Shown: piece after piece, positions 8,865-18,026 of the stretch
Layout: every line of letters starts with the position of its first letter
Position numbering within the stretch: position 1 is the stretch's first letter
Assembly (NCBI GenBank): GCA_965183885.1
Contig: OZ238992.1
Location: forward strand, 744,001 to 808,000
Source: UWMA-0277 sp965183885
GTDB taxonomy: Bacteria > Bacteroidota > Bacteroidia > Flavobacteriales > BACL11
DNA length: 64,000 nt
Reading direction: 5' to 3'
Position numbers and translations under genes: made by a program
Notes under the pieces: generated by a model
Seen by the model: only the letters and a program-made list of their open reading frames with translations
Database searches by the model: none
What the model was told of the DNA's origin: nothing

Positions 8865-9557
8865 ATGATAGAAATTAAAAACTTACATAAGTCATACCAG
8901 ATGGGAAAAAACTCCCTCCATGTATTAAAAGGAATTAATTTTAATGTGAAGGAAGGAGAATTAGTTGCCATCATGGGTTCTTCAGGGTCAGGAAAATCAA
9001 CCCTACTTAATATTATTGGAATGCTCGATATTGCTGAAGGAGGTTCTTACACCCTAGACAAAGTAGCTATTAAAAACCTAGATGAAACCAAAGCAGCAAA
9101 GTACCGAAATAAGTTTCTTGGGTTTATTTTTCAATCCTTTAATTTAATTAATTATAAAACTGCTTTAGAGAACGTAGCTTTACCCCTGTACTATCAAGGA
9201 AAGAAAAGAACAGAACGGCAAGAAGAGGCGCTTAACTATTTAGCTAATGTAGGCTTAAAGGATTGGGCAACTCACCTTCCTAGCGAATTATCAGGAGGGC
9301 AAAAACAAAGAGTAGCTATTGCGCGTGCTTTAGTAAGCCAGCCAAAAGTATTATTAGCTGATGAACCAACAGGAGCCTTAGACTCTAAAACTTCTAACGA
9401 AGTAATGGCACTAATACAAGAAATTAATAATCAAGGAAAAACAATTTTAGTAGTAACCCATGAGGAAGAAATCGCAAATATGTGCAAGCGAGTAGTCCGT
9501 CTAAAAGATGGGGTTATTGTAGAAGATAAATTAGTAAATCAAATTAAAGCACTCTAA
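8865..9557 (+). CDS. ABC transporter ATPase, MacB/LolD type
   Basis: This 230-residue ATPase energises the exporter encoded by the next four genes. Walker A is GSSGSGKST (residues 38-46, Lys44). The signature LSGGQKQRVAIARAL lies near residue 143, Walker B is VLLADEPTGALDSKT, and the switch histidine is in VVTHEEE. The sequence is of the short, soluble MacB/LolD/FtsE type. In E. coli MacB the ATPase is fused to the permease; here it is separate, as is common in Bacteroidota. Its stop is immediately followed by the first permease gene. Confidence 0.93.
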   Translation: MIEIKNLHKSYQMGKNSLHVLKGINFNVKEGELVAIMGSSGSGKSTLLNIIGMLDIAEGGSYTLDKVAIKNLDETKAAKYRNKFLGFIFQSFNLINYKTALENVALPLYYQGKKRTERQEEALNYLANVGLKDWATHLPSELSGGQKQRVAIARALVSQPKVLLADEPTGALDSKTSNEVMALIQEINNQGKTILVVTHEEEIANMCKRVVRLKDGVIVEDKLVNQIKAL

Positions 9558-10790
9558 ATGTTTAATAAGGATAGTTGGATAGAGATTTTTGATACTATAG
9601 CTAAAAACAAGCTACGTACTTTTTTGTCGGGCTTCACTGTAGCTTTAGGTATCTTTATCTTTGTTATTCTTTTTGGTTTTGGAAATGGCTTAAGCAATAC
9701 TTTTCAAAAATTCTTTAATGATGATAATGTTAATAGCATGTTTATTTATCCTGGCGTTACAAGCGAGCCCTACAAAGGATATGAATCTGGAAGAAGAATC
9801 AAATTTGATAATGCTGACCTAAAAGCAATTGCTGATGAATTTGAGGAATACATACAAAGTATGAGTCCCCGAATTTATGACAATGCTTTAGTTAAATATA
9901 AAGACATTGCTAATAACTATTACATGAGAGCTGTAAGTCCCTCACATCAGTATAATGAAATGACAATTATAATGAACGGGAGGTTTATAAATGATAATGA
10001 CATTAAGAATAAACAACGCTATGCTGTTATTGGTCGCTTAGTTGCTCAAGATCTTTTTAAAACAACAAACCCTATTGGGGAGTACTTAGATATAGGAGGA
10101 CGTAGTTGGAGGATAATTGGAACCTTTCAAGATGATGGAGGGGATAGAGAAGAACGTATGATTTATCTCCCTTATACTACACATCAAAAAATTCATAAAG
10201 GTAATGATGAAATTGATGAGATTGTTTTAAGCTATAACCCTGAAATTGGTTATGATGGTGCTCAAAAATTAGAAGGGGATCTTAAGAAGCTAATTAAAAG
10301 CCGAAAAGATATTGATCCTAGGGATAGCGGGGGTATTTATATAAGTAATGTAGCTGATAATTTACAAGAAAGGCAACAATTTGCTAGTGTACTCCAGCTT
10401 ATTATTACCTTTATTGGTATTGGAACTTTAATTGCTGGGATTATAGGAATCAGTAACATTATGGTCTTTGTTGTTAAAGAGCGTACTAAAGAGTTAGGAA
10501 TACGAAAAGCTATTGGAGCAAGCCCTAGAAGTATCATTGCAATGATATTACAAGAAGCTATTTTTATTACTACTTTCTCAGGATATTTTGGACTAATTAT
10601 TGGTATTGTATGTCTAAACTTAGTTGGAGACACCTTAGAAAAAGACTACTTTATTACTAATCCTTATATTGATATGGGGACCGCTATTGGTGCCACTATT
10701 ATACTTATTGTTTTTGGAGCTTTAGCAGGATATATCCCTGCAAGAAGAGCTGCAAAAATAAAACCAATTATTGCCTTAAGAGACGCTTAA
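9558..10790 (+). CDS. MacB-type ABC permease 1
   Basis: This 410-residue inner-membrane permease has one N-terminal helix (about residues 20-45), a large periplasmic domain with no membrane segments (about 50-270), and three C-terminal helices in the FtsX/MacB arrangement. The FtsX core motif is visible as FVVKERTKELGIRKAIGASPRSI near residue 310, preceding the last two helices. The periplasmic domain is the MacB_PCD type. The ATG directly abuts the ATPase stop (0 bp). It pairs with the homologous permease at 10792, so the pump may be a heterodimer, unlike the MacB homodimer. Confidence 0.9.
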   Translation: MFNKDSWIEIFDTIAKNKLRTFLSGFTVALGIFIFVILFGFGNGLSNTFQKFFNDDNVNSMFIYPGVTSEPYKGYESGRRIKFDNADLKAIADEFEEYIQSMSPRIYDNALVKYKDIANNYYMRAVSPSHQYNEMTIIMNGRFINDNDIKNKQRYAVIGRLVAQDLFKTTNPIGEYLDIGGRSWRIIGTFQDDGGDREERMIYLPYTTHQKIHKGNDEIDEIVLSYNPEIGYDGAQKLEGDLKKLIKSRKDIDPRDSGGIYISNVADNLQERQQFASVLQLIITFIGIGTLIAGIIGISNIMVFVVKERTKELGIRKAIGASPRSIIAMILQEAIFITTFSGYFGLIIGIVCLNLVGDTLEKDYFITNPYIDMGTAIGATIILIVFGALAGYIPARRAAKIKPIIALRDA

Positions 10791-10791
10791 A

Positions 10792-12057
10792 ATGAAAACA
10801 CTATTTGATAAAGATACTTGGCAAGAAATTTTTAGTTCTATTGAGCAAAATAAGATACGTACTATTATTACTGTAATTGGAGTACTTTGGGGTATTTTCT
10901 TATATATTGTTCTTTCAGGTGCCGCTAAGGGAATTGACAATGGATTTGAGCGCCAATTCGAAAGAATATCATCCAATAGCTTATTCATTTGGGGAGAATA
11001 CACTTCCGTTCCTTACAAAGGATTTAAAACAGATAAGAGAGTTCGCTTAAGATTAAGTAATGTAGAGGCACTAAAAAACAGAGTTCCTGAAATTCAACAC
11101 ATTGCACCAAGAATCTCAAGAGGAGTATTTGGAGGAGATAAAGCCAGAATAGTAAATGGACAAAAGAAAGGGAGCTATAATATCTATGGTGATTATCCCG
11201 TATACACAAAAATTGCAACAAAAACTATTTATGATAAAGGACGATTCATAAATGAATTAGATATTAAGCATAAACGAAAAGTATGTGTAATTGGAGAACG
11301 TACTCAAGAAGAACTATTTGAAAAAGGAGAAAGTCCTATTGGGAAATTTATAAGTATCAATAATATTTACTTTAAAGTAATTGGAGTACATAAGTTTGTT
11401 CCTGGAGGTGGTTTTGATAACGATGGAGATATTTACATCCCTTTTACTACTTTTCAAAAAATATACAATACTGGAGAATATCTTGGCTTTTTACTTGTAG
11501 CTGCTTATGCCAATGCTGATATTGTTAAAGTTGAAGAAAATATCCGAACAATACTTAAAGAATTACATCATATTAGCCCAGAAGATAAACGTGCAATTGG
11601 CGGATTTAACTTAGGTGAAATTTTCAAACAAATTACCAAATTTGCTTCAGGAATGACTTTCTTATCTATGATAATAGGACTAGCAACTATACTTGGAGGG
11701 ATTATTGGGATAGGAAATATACTGCTTATATCAGTAAAAGAACGTACTAAAGAAATTGGAATAAGACGGGCTATTGGAGCAACCCCTAAAGAGATTAGAA
11801 TACAAATTATCTTAGAATCTGTATTCTTAACAATTATCTCAGGAATTATAGGAATTATATTAGGTGCTTTGGTCCTATCAGGAATAAACATAGCAACAAA
11901 AGACATGACTGATTATCCTTTTACCAATCCTACTGTGCCTATCCCTTATATATTAGGAGCATTGTTATTAATGGTTATATTAGGAACTTTAATTGGTCTT
12001 ATACCTGCACATAGAGCCATAAGTATTAAACCTATTGATGCACTAAGAGAAGAATAA
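10792..12057 (+). CDS. MacB-type ABC permease 2
   Basis: This 421-residue protein is a paralogue of the preceding permease with the same layout: N-terminal helix at about residues 20-42, a periplasmic MacB_PCD domain, and three C-terminal helices. It has the motif SVKERTKEIGIRRAIGATPKEI. Both proteins share the opening pattern W.EI, then I..NK.RT, and SVPYKGF-type segments in the periplasmic domain, indicating an ancient tandem duplication. Two bases separate the stop of permease 1 (at 10790) from this start. It acts with the ATPase at 8865 and the adaptor at 12099. Confidence 0.9.
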   Translation: MKTLFDKDTWQEIFSSIEQNKIRTIITVIGVLWGIFLYIVLSGAAKGIDNGFERQFERISSNSLFIWGEYTSVPYKGFKTDKRVRLRLSNVEALKNRVPEIQHIAPRISRGVFGGDKARIVNGQKKGSYNIYGDYPVYTKIATKTIYDKGRFINELDIKHKRKVCVIGERTQEELFEKGESPIGKFISINNIYFKVIGVHKFVPGGGFDNDGDIYIPFTTFQKIYNTGEYLGFLLVAAYANADIVKVEENIRTILKELHHISPEDKRAIGGFNLGEIFKQITKFASGMTFLSMIIGLATILGGIIGIGNILLISVKERTKEIGIRRAIGATPKEIRIQIILESVFLTIISGIIGIILGALVLSGINIATKDMTDYPFTNPTVPIPYILGALLLMVILGTLIGLIPAHRAISIKPIDALREE

Positions 12058-12098
12058 TAAAACTAATAAACATTACAAATAACTCAACACTATAGATT

Positions 12099-13223
12099 AT
12101 GAAACTTAAAAAGAAAATTGGTATCGGAATTATATTTCTTGGAATTATATTTGCAACTGCCTTCTTTATTAAATCCAACAGCAAATCGTTAATAGAATAC
12201 GAAACTACTACCCTTATTAAAGCTACTATTGAAAATAAGATAGTAGCAACAGGAAAAGTAATACCAAAAGATGAGGTTGAAATAAAACCACAGATTGCAG
12301 GTATTATTGAAAAGATACTAGTTAAAGAAGGAGAGCAAGTAAAGGCTGGTGATTTACTTGCCATTATTAAGGTTGTTCCTAACGAACAAAGCCTTAATAA
12401 TGCTCAGGGTCGTGTAAAAAATGCTGAGTTTATCTTAACAAATTCAAAAACAGAATATGAAAGAAATAAAACGCTATTCTCTAAAGGAATTATCTCCGAG
12501 CAAGAGTTCAACAGCATTGAACTTAAATATAACCAGTCAGTACAAGAACTAGAAAACTCAAAGAGTGATTTGCAAATTATTAAGCTAGGGTCAGCAGGAG
12601 GATCAAGTATTGCAAATACTAATATTAGAGCTACTGTTACAGGAACTGTTTTGGAAATTCCAGTAAAAAAAGGAGACCAAGTAATACAAGCAAATACCTT
12701 TAATGCAGGAACAACTATTGCTACAATTGCTGATTTAAACATTATGATATTTGAAGGGAAAGTTGATGAAGCTGAAGTAAGTAAACTAGTACAAGATATG
12801 CCACTTACCATCACCCTAGCAGCTATTGAAAAAAAAGAATATGATGCAAAATTAAGATTTATTGCTCCTAAAGGAACTGAAGAAGGAGGCGCAGTACAAT
12901 TTAAAATTGAAGGTGAAGTTTATTTAGATGACGAGTATTTTGTAAGAGCAGGATACAGTGCAAATGCAGCTATTGTTACCGACCGAAGAGATAGCGTTAT
13001 AGCTATTAGTGAAGCACTCTTACAATATGACCGAAAAACTAAAGAGCCTTATGTTGAGATTGAAGTTGGAGATCAAGAGTTTGAAAAAAGAGAAGTTGAA
13101 CTAGGGTTGTCAGATGGAATTAATGCTGAAATAATCTCAGGAATTACAGAAAAAGATAAAATAAAAGTTTGGAATAAAACAGAACCAGAAAAGAAAGGAG
13201 GAGTAAGTGTTGAAGTGCGCTAA
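12099..13223 (+). CDS. Periplasmic adaptor (membrane fusion protein), MacA/HlyD type
   Basis: This 374-residue adaptor has an N-terminal membrane anchor (about residues 6-24). A lipoyl/barrel-sandwich half follows with IVATGKVIPKDEVEIKPQIA and VKEGEQVKAGDLLA, then a coiled-coil hairpin (about 95-150, NAQGRVKNAEFIL to NSKSDLQI). The second lipoyl half contains ATVTGTVLEIPVKKGDQV, and beta-barrel and membrane-proximal domains complete it. The coiled coil is short, as in MacA-like adaptors. It should bridge the permeases to the TolC-like channel encoded 52 bp downstream. Confidence 0.92.
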   Translation: MKLKKKIGIGIIFLGIIFATAFFIKSNSKSLIEYETTTLIKATIENKIVATGKVIPKDEVEIKPQIAGIIEKILVKEGEQVKAGDLLAIIKVVPNEQSLNNAQGRVKNAEFILTNSKTEYERNKTLFSKGIISEQEFNSIELKYNQSVQELENSKSDLQIIKLGSAGGSSIANTNIRATVTGTVLEIPVKKGDQVIQANTFNAGTTIATIADLNIMIFEGKVDEAEVSKLVQDMPLTITLAAIEKKEYDAKLRFIAPKGTEEGGAVQFKIEGEVYLDDEYFVRAGYSANAAIVTDRRDSVIAISEALLQYDRKTKEPYVEIEVGDQEFEKREVELGLSDGINAEIISGITEKDKIKVWNKTEPEKKGGVSVEVR

Positions 13224-13275
13224 TCCAATAACTTAAGCTACTCCAAAAAACAAACTATATAACAAATTATATATT

Positions 13276-14586
13276 ATGAAGGTATTTAAAATTACAGCAC
13301 TACTGCTAGTACTAAGTATAAGCACACAGGCTCAAGAAGTATGGACCCTTGAAAAATGTGTAAAACATGCTATTGACAATAATATTTCAATAAAACAATC
13401 TGAAGCAGACTTAAAAAACACAAAATTAAATAAGAATACTGCTATAGGAAACTTCCTTCCAAGCATCAATTTAGGAGGGTCCCATTCATGGAATGTAGGA
13501 TTAAATCAAAATATTACTACAGGAATATTAGAGAATATGACTACTCGTTCAGCTTCTTTAAATGCAAATGTAAATATGGATTTATTTAATGGGCTACAGA
13601 ATATTCAACAATTATACCGCTCCAACCTATCCATACTTGCAAGCCAATATCAATTGGCTGATATGAAAGAAAACATATCATTATTAGTTGCTAACTCTTA
13701 TTTGCAAATCTTATTCAACAAAGAAAGTTTAGGAGTACAAGAGTCGCAATTAGAAATTACTCAACAGGAATTAACCACAGCAAAAGAACGCCTTAATTCA
13801 GGAATTATACCTCAAGGAGATGTTTTAGAAATTGAGGCAAATTTAGCAACTACTGAACAAGCTGTTGTAGTTGCAAAAAACAGCTATCTATTATCTAAAA
13901 TAGCTTTAGCACAATTATTACTAATTCCTGATTTCCACAATTTTGAAATTGCTCAGGAAGACAATGTTAGTCCAAATATCGAGATACTAAACACAAGCAT
14001 ACAAACTATTTACAATACTGCTTTAGCCAATCGTAATGATGTAAAATACGCCCAAACTAATTTAAAAATTGCTGCAAAAGATCTTGCTATTTCCAAATCA
14101 GCTTTAATGCCAAAATTAAGCGGTTTCTATTCCTATAGCTCAAGAGTACTTTTTGATAATCCTGCTAGCCTCTCAAGTCAATTAGATGCAAATGCTGGAC
14201 AAAATTTTGGATTGCAACTAAGCATCCCAATCTTTAATGGGATGGCTACTAATAGTAATATTAAAAGAAGTAAAATTAACATCTTAAAATCAGACTACGC
14301 TTTACAACAAGTAAAGTTAGATTTAGAGAATACCATTAATCAAGCCTATACAGATGCTAACGGTTCTTTAAAAGCATACGAAGCTGCTGAAAAGACTTTA
14401 TCCGCCAGGAAATTAGCTCATGAATATGCTAAGGAGCGTTTTGATAATGGAGCTATGAATACTTTAAATTTCTTACAAGCTAAGCAACGCTATGAAAGCG
14501 CACAGTCTGAAGCAATAAAAGCAAAATACAACTACATCTTTAAACTAAAAGTGTTAGAGTTCTATTTCAATAGCCCAACATTATAA
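13276..14586 (+). CDS. TolC-family outer-membrane efflux channel
   Basis: This 436-residue protein has a signal peptide (MKVFKITALLLVLSISTQAQ) and starts its mature part with EVWTLEKCVKHAIDNN, the usual TolC-family opening. Two repeated alpha-helical/beta halves follow, each with long amphipathic helices, an NGLQNIQQLYRSN-type first strand/helix transition, and IPIFNGMATNSNIKRS at the start of the second half. The C-terminal helix has YAKERFDNGAMNTLNFLQAK. As the last gene of the exporter operon, it supplies the outer-membrane duct. It converges on purT with a 4-bp gap. Confidence 0.93.
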   Translation: MKVFKITALLLVLSISTQAQEVWTLEKCVKHAIDNNISIKQSEADLKNTKLNKNTAIGNFLPSINLGGSHSWNVGLNQNITTGILENMTTRSASLNANVNMDLFNGLQNIQQLYRSNLSILASQYQLADMKENISLLVANSYLQILFNKESLGVQESQLEITQQELTTAKERLNSGIIPQGDVLEIEANLATTEQAVVVAKNSYLLSKIALAQLLLIPDFHNFEIAQEDNVSPNIEILNTSIQTIYNTALANRNDVKYAQTNLKIAAKDLAISKSALMPKLSGFYSYSSRVLFDNPASLSSQLDANAGQNFGLQLSIPIFNGMATNSNIKRSKINILKSDYALQQVKLDLENTINQAYTDANGSLKAYEAAEKTLSARKLAHEYAKERFDNGAMNTLNFLQAKQRYESAQSEAIKAKYNYIFKLKVLEFYFNSPTL

Positions 14587-14590
14587 AGGT

Positions 14591-15751
14591 CTAGTCTACT
14601 TTAATACAGGCTGCTACTTCTTTTGCTTTTTTTACTAGCTCAGCTGTGCTTTCTGCTCCGTGCGCTAAAGCAACTGCCATTCTTCTAAAAGGACGTGTAG
14701 TTGGTTTTCCAAATATTTTAAAATCTGTATTAGGAAATTGTGTCGCTTTATCCAACCCTGTAAAAACAGGAAAATTATTACTTTCTTTATTAGCTAACAC
14801 TACTGCTGAGGAACCGTTTCTAATTAAAGGAATATCTAAAACAGGGATTCCTAATATTGCTCTAGTGTGTAATTCAAATTCTGTAAAGTCTTGTGTTCCT
14901 GCTAAGGTTACCATTCCAGTATCATGTGGTCGTGGAGAAAGTTCAGAAAAATAAACTCCATCTTTACCAATAAAAAATTCTACACCCCAAATTCCACTAC
15001 CCCCTAAAGCCTTAGTTACTTTATCAGCCATTTCTTGTGCAGTTTTTAAATGCATATCTTCCATTGCCATAGGCTGCCAGCTTTCTTGATAATCGCCTCG
15101 CTCCTGCCTATGTCCTATTGGTGGACAAAAAAGAGTATTCCCATTATTCTGAGTTAAAGTAAGCAATGTAATTTCATAATCAAAATCAATAAATGCTTCT
15201 ACTATTACCTCCATCAAATCTCCTCTTGACCCTTCTAAAGCATAGTTCCAAGCTTTTTCAATATCTGCTTCAGTTTTAATAACTGATTGCCCTTTTCCTG
15301 AGCTTGACATTAAAGGCTTAACCACACAAGGCACTCCTGTAAAAGCAACCCCCTCTTTAAGCTCTTGATAAGAAGTAGCATATTTATATTTCGCTGTTTT
15401 TACACCTAAATCTATAGCTGCTAAATCACGAATTGCTTTTCTGTTCATTGTAAAGTTTGCAGCCTTAGCTGAAGGAATTACAGTATAACCTTGCTTTTCA
15501 TAATCATAAAATCGTTCTGTTCGGATACTTTCTACTTCCGGAACAATAAAGTCAGGTTTATGTTTAGCAACTATCCTATCTAAGGCATCACCATCTAACA
15601 TATTAATAACCTCAAATTCGTGCGCCACCTGCATAGCAGGAGCACCCTTATAACTATCTACTGCAATTACATACTGTCCTAACCTTTGCATAGCAATTAC
15701 CACTTCTTTTCCTAGCTCTCCTGAGCCCAACAATAGTATCTTATTTCTCAT
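14591..15751 (-). CDS. purT: Formate-dependent phosphoribosylglycinamide formyltransferase (GAR transformylase 2)
   Basis: PurT adds a formyl group to GAR using formate and ATP, step three of purine synthesis. The 386-residue protein is an ATP-grasp enzyme. Its N-terminal Rossmann-like part begins KILLLGSGELGKEVVIAMQRLG, and the ATP-binding loop is VVKPLMSSSGKGQSVI. Mid-protein are IGHRQERGDYQESWQP and GVEFFIGKDGVYFSELSPRPHDTGMVTL. Length and motifs match PurT rather than PurK. It is transcribed alone from a -7 box only 4 nt before the ATG, so it may be leaderless. Confidence 0.95.
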   Translation of the reverse strand: MRNKILLLGSGELGKEVVIAMQRLGQYVIAVDSYKGAPAMQVAHEFEVINMLDGDALDRIVAKHKPDFIVPEVESIRTERFYDYEKQGYTVIPSAKAANFTMNRKAIRDLAAIDLGVKTAKYKYATSYQELKEGVAFTGVPCVVKPLMSSSGKGQSVIKTEADIEKAWNYALEGSRGDLMEVIVEAFIDFDYEITLLTLTQNNGNTLFCPPIGHRQERGDYQESWQPMAMEDMHLKTAQEMADKVTKALGGSGIWGVEFFIGKDGVYFSELSPRPHDTGMVTLAGTQDFTEFELHTRAILGIPVLDIPLIRNGSSAVVLANKESNNFPVFTGLDKATQFPNTDFKIFGKPTTRPFRRMAVALAHGAESTAELVKKAKEVAACIKVD

Positions 15752-15755
15752 TTTA

Positions 15756-15763
15756 CAAAAGTA
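15756..15763 (-). promoter_or_regulatory. -7 box (TACTTTTG) 4 nt upstream of purT
   Basis: TACTTTTG on the minus strand fits TAnnTTTG. Only four bases (15752-15755) separate it from the purT ATG, which places the predicted transcription start at or next to the A of the start codon. Confidence 0.65.
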
Positions 15764-15831
15764 AGAAGATTTGTTACCTTAAACAGGTAAGATGTTATTT
15801 TTATCCAATTAGAAACTATAATTATATTTAG

Positions 15832-15839
15832 TATCTTTG
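15832..15839 (+). promoter_or_regulatory. -7 box (TATCTTTG) for the HMA/thioredoxin/OMP cluster
   Basis: TATCTTTG is a perfect TAnnTTTG match 18 nt before the ATG at 15858. It supports that ATG over a non-canonical in-frame start at 15837, which would overlap the promoter. Confidence 0.65.
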
Positions 15840-15857
15840 ACCTTAAAGATTTTAATT

Positions 15858-16205
15858 ATGATAAAAATTATAAAAACCCTCGTTCTAGTTCTACTAACTT
15901 TAAGCTCTTTAAATACTTTTTCTCAAAAACCTAAGTGGGAAAAAGCATCATTCCAAGTTTTAGGAAACTGTGAAATGTGTCAGAAGAAAATTGAAACAGC
16001 AGCTAAAGCTAATGAAGGCGTAAAAACAGCAAGATGGAATATTGTAAGCCAAAAAATGAAAGTGAAATTTAACCCAGAAGTTATTTCAATTGATACAATT
16101 CAAAAATCAATTGCTAATGTTGGTTATGATACTGAAAAATACAGGGCTGATGATGAAGTTTATAATAACCTTCATCATTGCTGCCATTATGAAAGAGAAA
16201 AATAA
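15858..16205 (+). CDS. Secreted heavy-metal-associated (HMA) domain protein
   Basis: This 115-residue exported protein has a signal peptide (residues 1-23, ending NTFSQ) and a single HMA domain. The metal-binding pair is Cys38 and Cys41 (GNCEMCQKKIE) at the MxCxxC-loop position. The fold continues through ARWNIVSQKMKVKF and IQKSIANVGYDTEK. A short tail adds a second possible metal site, HHCCHYE (two His, two Cys, one His). Unlike CopZ-type chaperones it should act outside the cytoplasm. It heads a three-gene cluster with a CxxC thioredoxin-like protein and an outer-membrane protein, 12 and 4 bp apart. Metal identity, perhaps copper, is inferred. Confidence 0.85.
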   Translation: MIKIIKTLVLVLLTLSSLNTFSQKPKWEKASFQVLGNCEMCQKKIETAAKANEGVKTARWNIVSQKMKVKFNPEVISIDTIQKSIANVGYDTEKYRADDEVYNNLHHCCHYEREK

Positions 16206-16217
16206 AACCTTATTACT

Positions 16218-16976
16218 ATGAGAAAAATACTACTACTTATTACTGCAATAACTGCTCTTAGCAGCTTTACTTTTGCACAAACTACGGCAACCCCTTTTAC
16301 TACTAATGATTGTAATGGAATATCACATAATTTGTTTGATGAGTTAGATAATGGAGATGTAATTGTTATTTGCTGGGTTATGCCATGTGCTCCATGTGCA
16401 ACTTATGCAGGATATACTGCAGATGCAGTGCAATCTTTTGCTACAAGCCATCCAAATAGAGTAAAATATTATTTAGCTGATGATTACGCAAACTCATCTT
16501 GCTCTTATTTATCAGGGTGGGCAACAAACTATAGTATTGCAACTGATGCTATCTTTTCTGATGCTGCTTTAGATATGACTGACTATGGAACTCCAGGAAT
16601 GCCAAAAACTGTTGTTTTAGGAAAAAACAATCATAAAATATATTACAATAAAAACGATAATAAAATTACAGAGGCAGGGGTCACAGCAGCAATTGCCTTA
16701 GCACTTTCTGAGACTGTAGGTATTAACGAATCTTTAACAGCTAATTTTGCTTTAAAAGCTTTCCCTAACCCTGTTAATGAAACCCTTAATTTAAGTTTCA
16801 ATACAAATACTACTTCTCAATTTGATATTATTGATGTTTTAGGGAAAATAATACTAAGCCATAATACTAGCAACAATACAAATACAAGCATAGATGTAAG
16901 TAAGTTAGAAAAAGGAAACTATATCCTTAGAATGACGAACCAATCTGGAATATCTAATTTGAAAATTACAAAATAA
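16218..16976 (+). CDS. Secreted thioredoxin-like protein with T9SS sorting domain
   Basis: This is a 252-residue protein with a signal peptide (1-20). A thioredoxin-like domain (about 25-165) has the redox pair in CWVMPCAPCATYA (Cys57 and Cys60) and the cis-Pro region as GTPGMPKTVVL. The last 75 residues form a T9SS C-terminal domain: AFPNPVNETLNLSF, then DVLGKIILSH and KGNYILRMTNQSGISNLKI. It is therefore probably exported to the cell surface or medium as a thiol oxidoreductase, unusual compared with the common periplasmic TlpA/ResA proteins. Its place between an HMA protein and an outer-membrane protein suggests a role in metal or cysteine redox handling. Confidence 0.82.
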   Translation: MRKILLLITAITALSSFTFAQTTATPFTTNDCNGISHNLFDELDNGDVIVICWVMPCAPCATYAGYTADAVQSFATSHPNRVKYYLADDYANSSCSYLSGWATNYSIATDAIFSDAALDMTDYGTPGMPKTVVLGKNNHKIYYNKNDNKITEAGVTAAIALALSETVGINESLTANFALKAFPNPVNETLNLSFNTNTTSQFDIIDVLGKIILSHNTSNNTNTSIDVSKLEKGNYILRMTNQSGISNLKITK

Positions 16977-16980
16977 TTCT

Positions 16981-18018
16981 ATGCGCTTACTACTATTAAG
17001 TATTATCTCTCTATCTTTTCAGGGAGTTATTTATGCTCAAGGCTGTTGTTCAGGAGGAGGAAGTAATCCTATTGCAGGGGGAGCTGCTACTGGCGTATTA
17101 CAACAGTATCAAATGGAAGTATCACTAAATTATCAATCCAATAGTTCTACTAAGTTTTTTGAAGGCACAGAAGAAATTCAACAAGAAGGAATATATGATC
17201 AACTTAATAGTGAATATTTATTTTTAAGAACAGATTATGGGGTTAATAAAAAGCTAACCCTATCCTTAGCGACAGGTTATCATCTAAATAAAGCATTAAG
17301 ACTCAAAGGAGAGGACTCTACCTCCAGTTCAACAGGATTTGGAGATTTAATAATTTTTCCTAGATATGACATATACAATAAAAATAATGGAAATATCCGA
17401 TCTGAAGTTACTTTAGGACTAGGATTAAAGTTCCCTATTGGTTCACATACTGACACAGTAGCCTCTAACTCAATCCTTCCTGAATATTTACCTCCAACTA
17501 TTCAATTATCAACAGGGAGCGCTGACATTATGCTATATGCTTTCTTTTTTAGGGAATATAAGAAACAAAAGTTTCGTGTTTTTGCAAACTCATTATACAT
17601 AAAGAAGGGATATAATTCATTAAATGATAAATTTGGAGACTATGCTAGTTTATCATTATTTGCAAGCAAAACAGTATACAGGAAATGGGGCTTAGTTGCT
17701 CAGATAAAAGGAGAACGCGTAGGAAAATTAGATGCAAGACAATCAAAATTAGACAGATTTGAAAATCCTAATGGTGATTGGCTAGTTGAATTTGAAGCAG
17801 AAAGCTGGAAAGAAAAGAAGAACTCAACAGGAGGCGATAAAATATTCTTCATCCCACAGATTAGTTACTCTCAAGATAATTTTACATTTTTTGTTACAAG
17901 TGAAATCCCTTTATATCAGAATCTAAATGGAGTTCAATTTGGCTCTGAGCAACAATTTACTATTGGAGTTAATTACCGTTTTTTCACAAAAGAATGTGGG
18001 CCTGAACTAGAGGAATAA
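16981..18018 (+). CDS. Outer-membrane beta-barrel protein with N-terminal CCSGGG, transporter-like
   Basis: This 345-residue protein has a signal peptide (about 1-19) and a mature N-terminus QGCCSGGGSNPIAGG. The Cys pair could bind metal or be a disulfide target for the upstream CxxC protein. The rest is rich in alternating strands (LFLRTDYGVNKKLTLSLATG, GFGDLIIFPRYDIY, LGLGLKFPIGSH) and ends with TIGVNYRFFTKEC, typical of outer-membrane porin-like barrels in Bacteroidota. It starts 4 bp after the thioredoxin-like gene, so it is certainly cotranscribed. It ends 8 bp from the convergent ribE. Substrate unknown. Confidence 0.7.
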   Translation: MRLLLLSIISLSFQGVIYAQGCCSGGGSNPIAGGAATGVLQQYQMEVSLNYQSNSSTKFFEGTEEIQQEGIYDQLNSEYLFLRTDYGVNKKLTLSLATGYHLNKALRLKGEDSTSSSTGFGDLIIFPRYDIYNKNNGNIRSEVTLGLGLKFPIGSHTDTVASNSILPEYLPPTIQLSTGSADIMLYAFFFREYKKQKFRVFANSLYIKKGYNSLNDKFGDYASLSLFASKTVYRKWGLVAQIKGERVGKLDARQSKLDRFENPNGDWLVEFEAESWKEKKNSTGGDKIFFIPQISYSQDNFTFFVTSEIPLYQNLNGVQFGSEQQFTIGVNYRFFTKECGPELEE

Positions 18019-18026
18019 AGTAAGTC

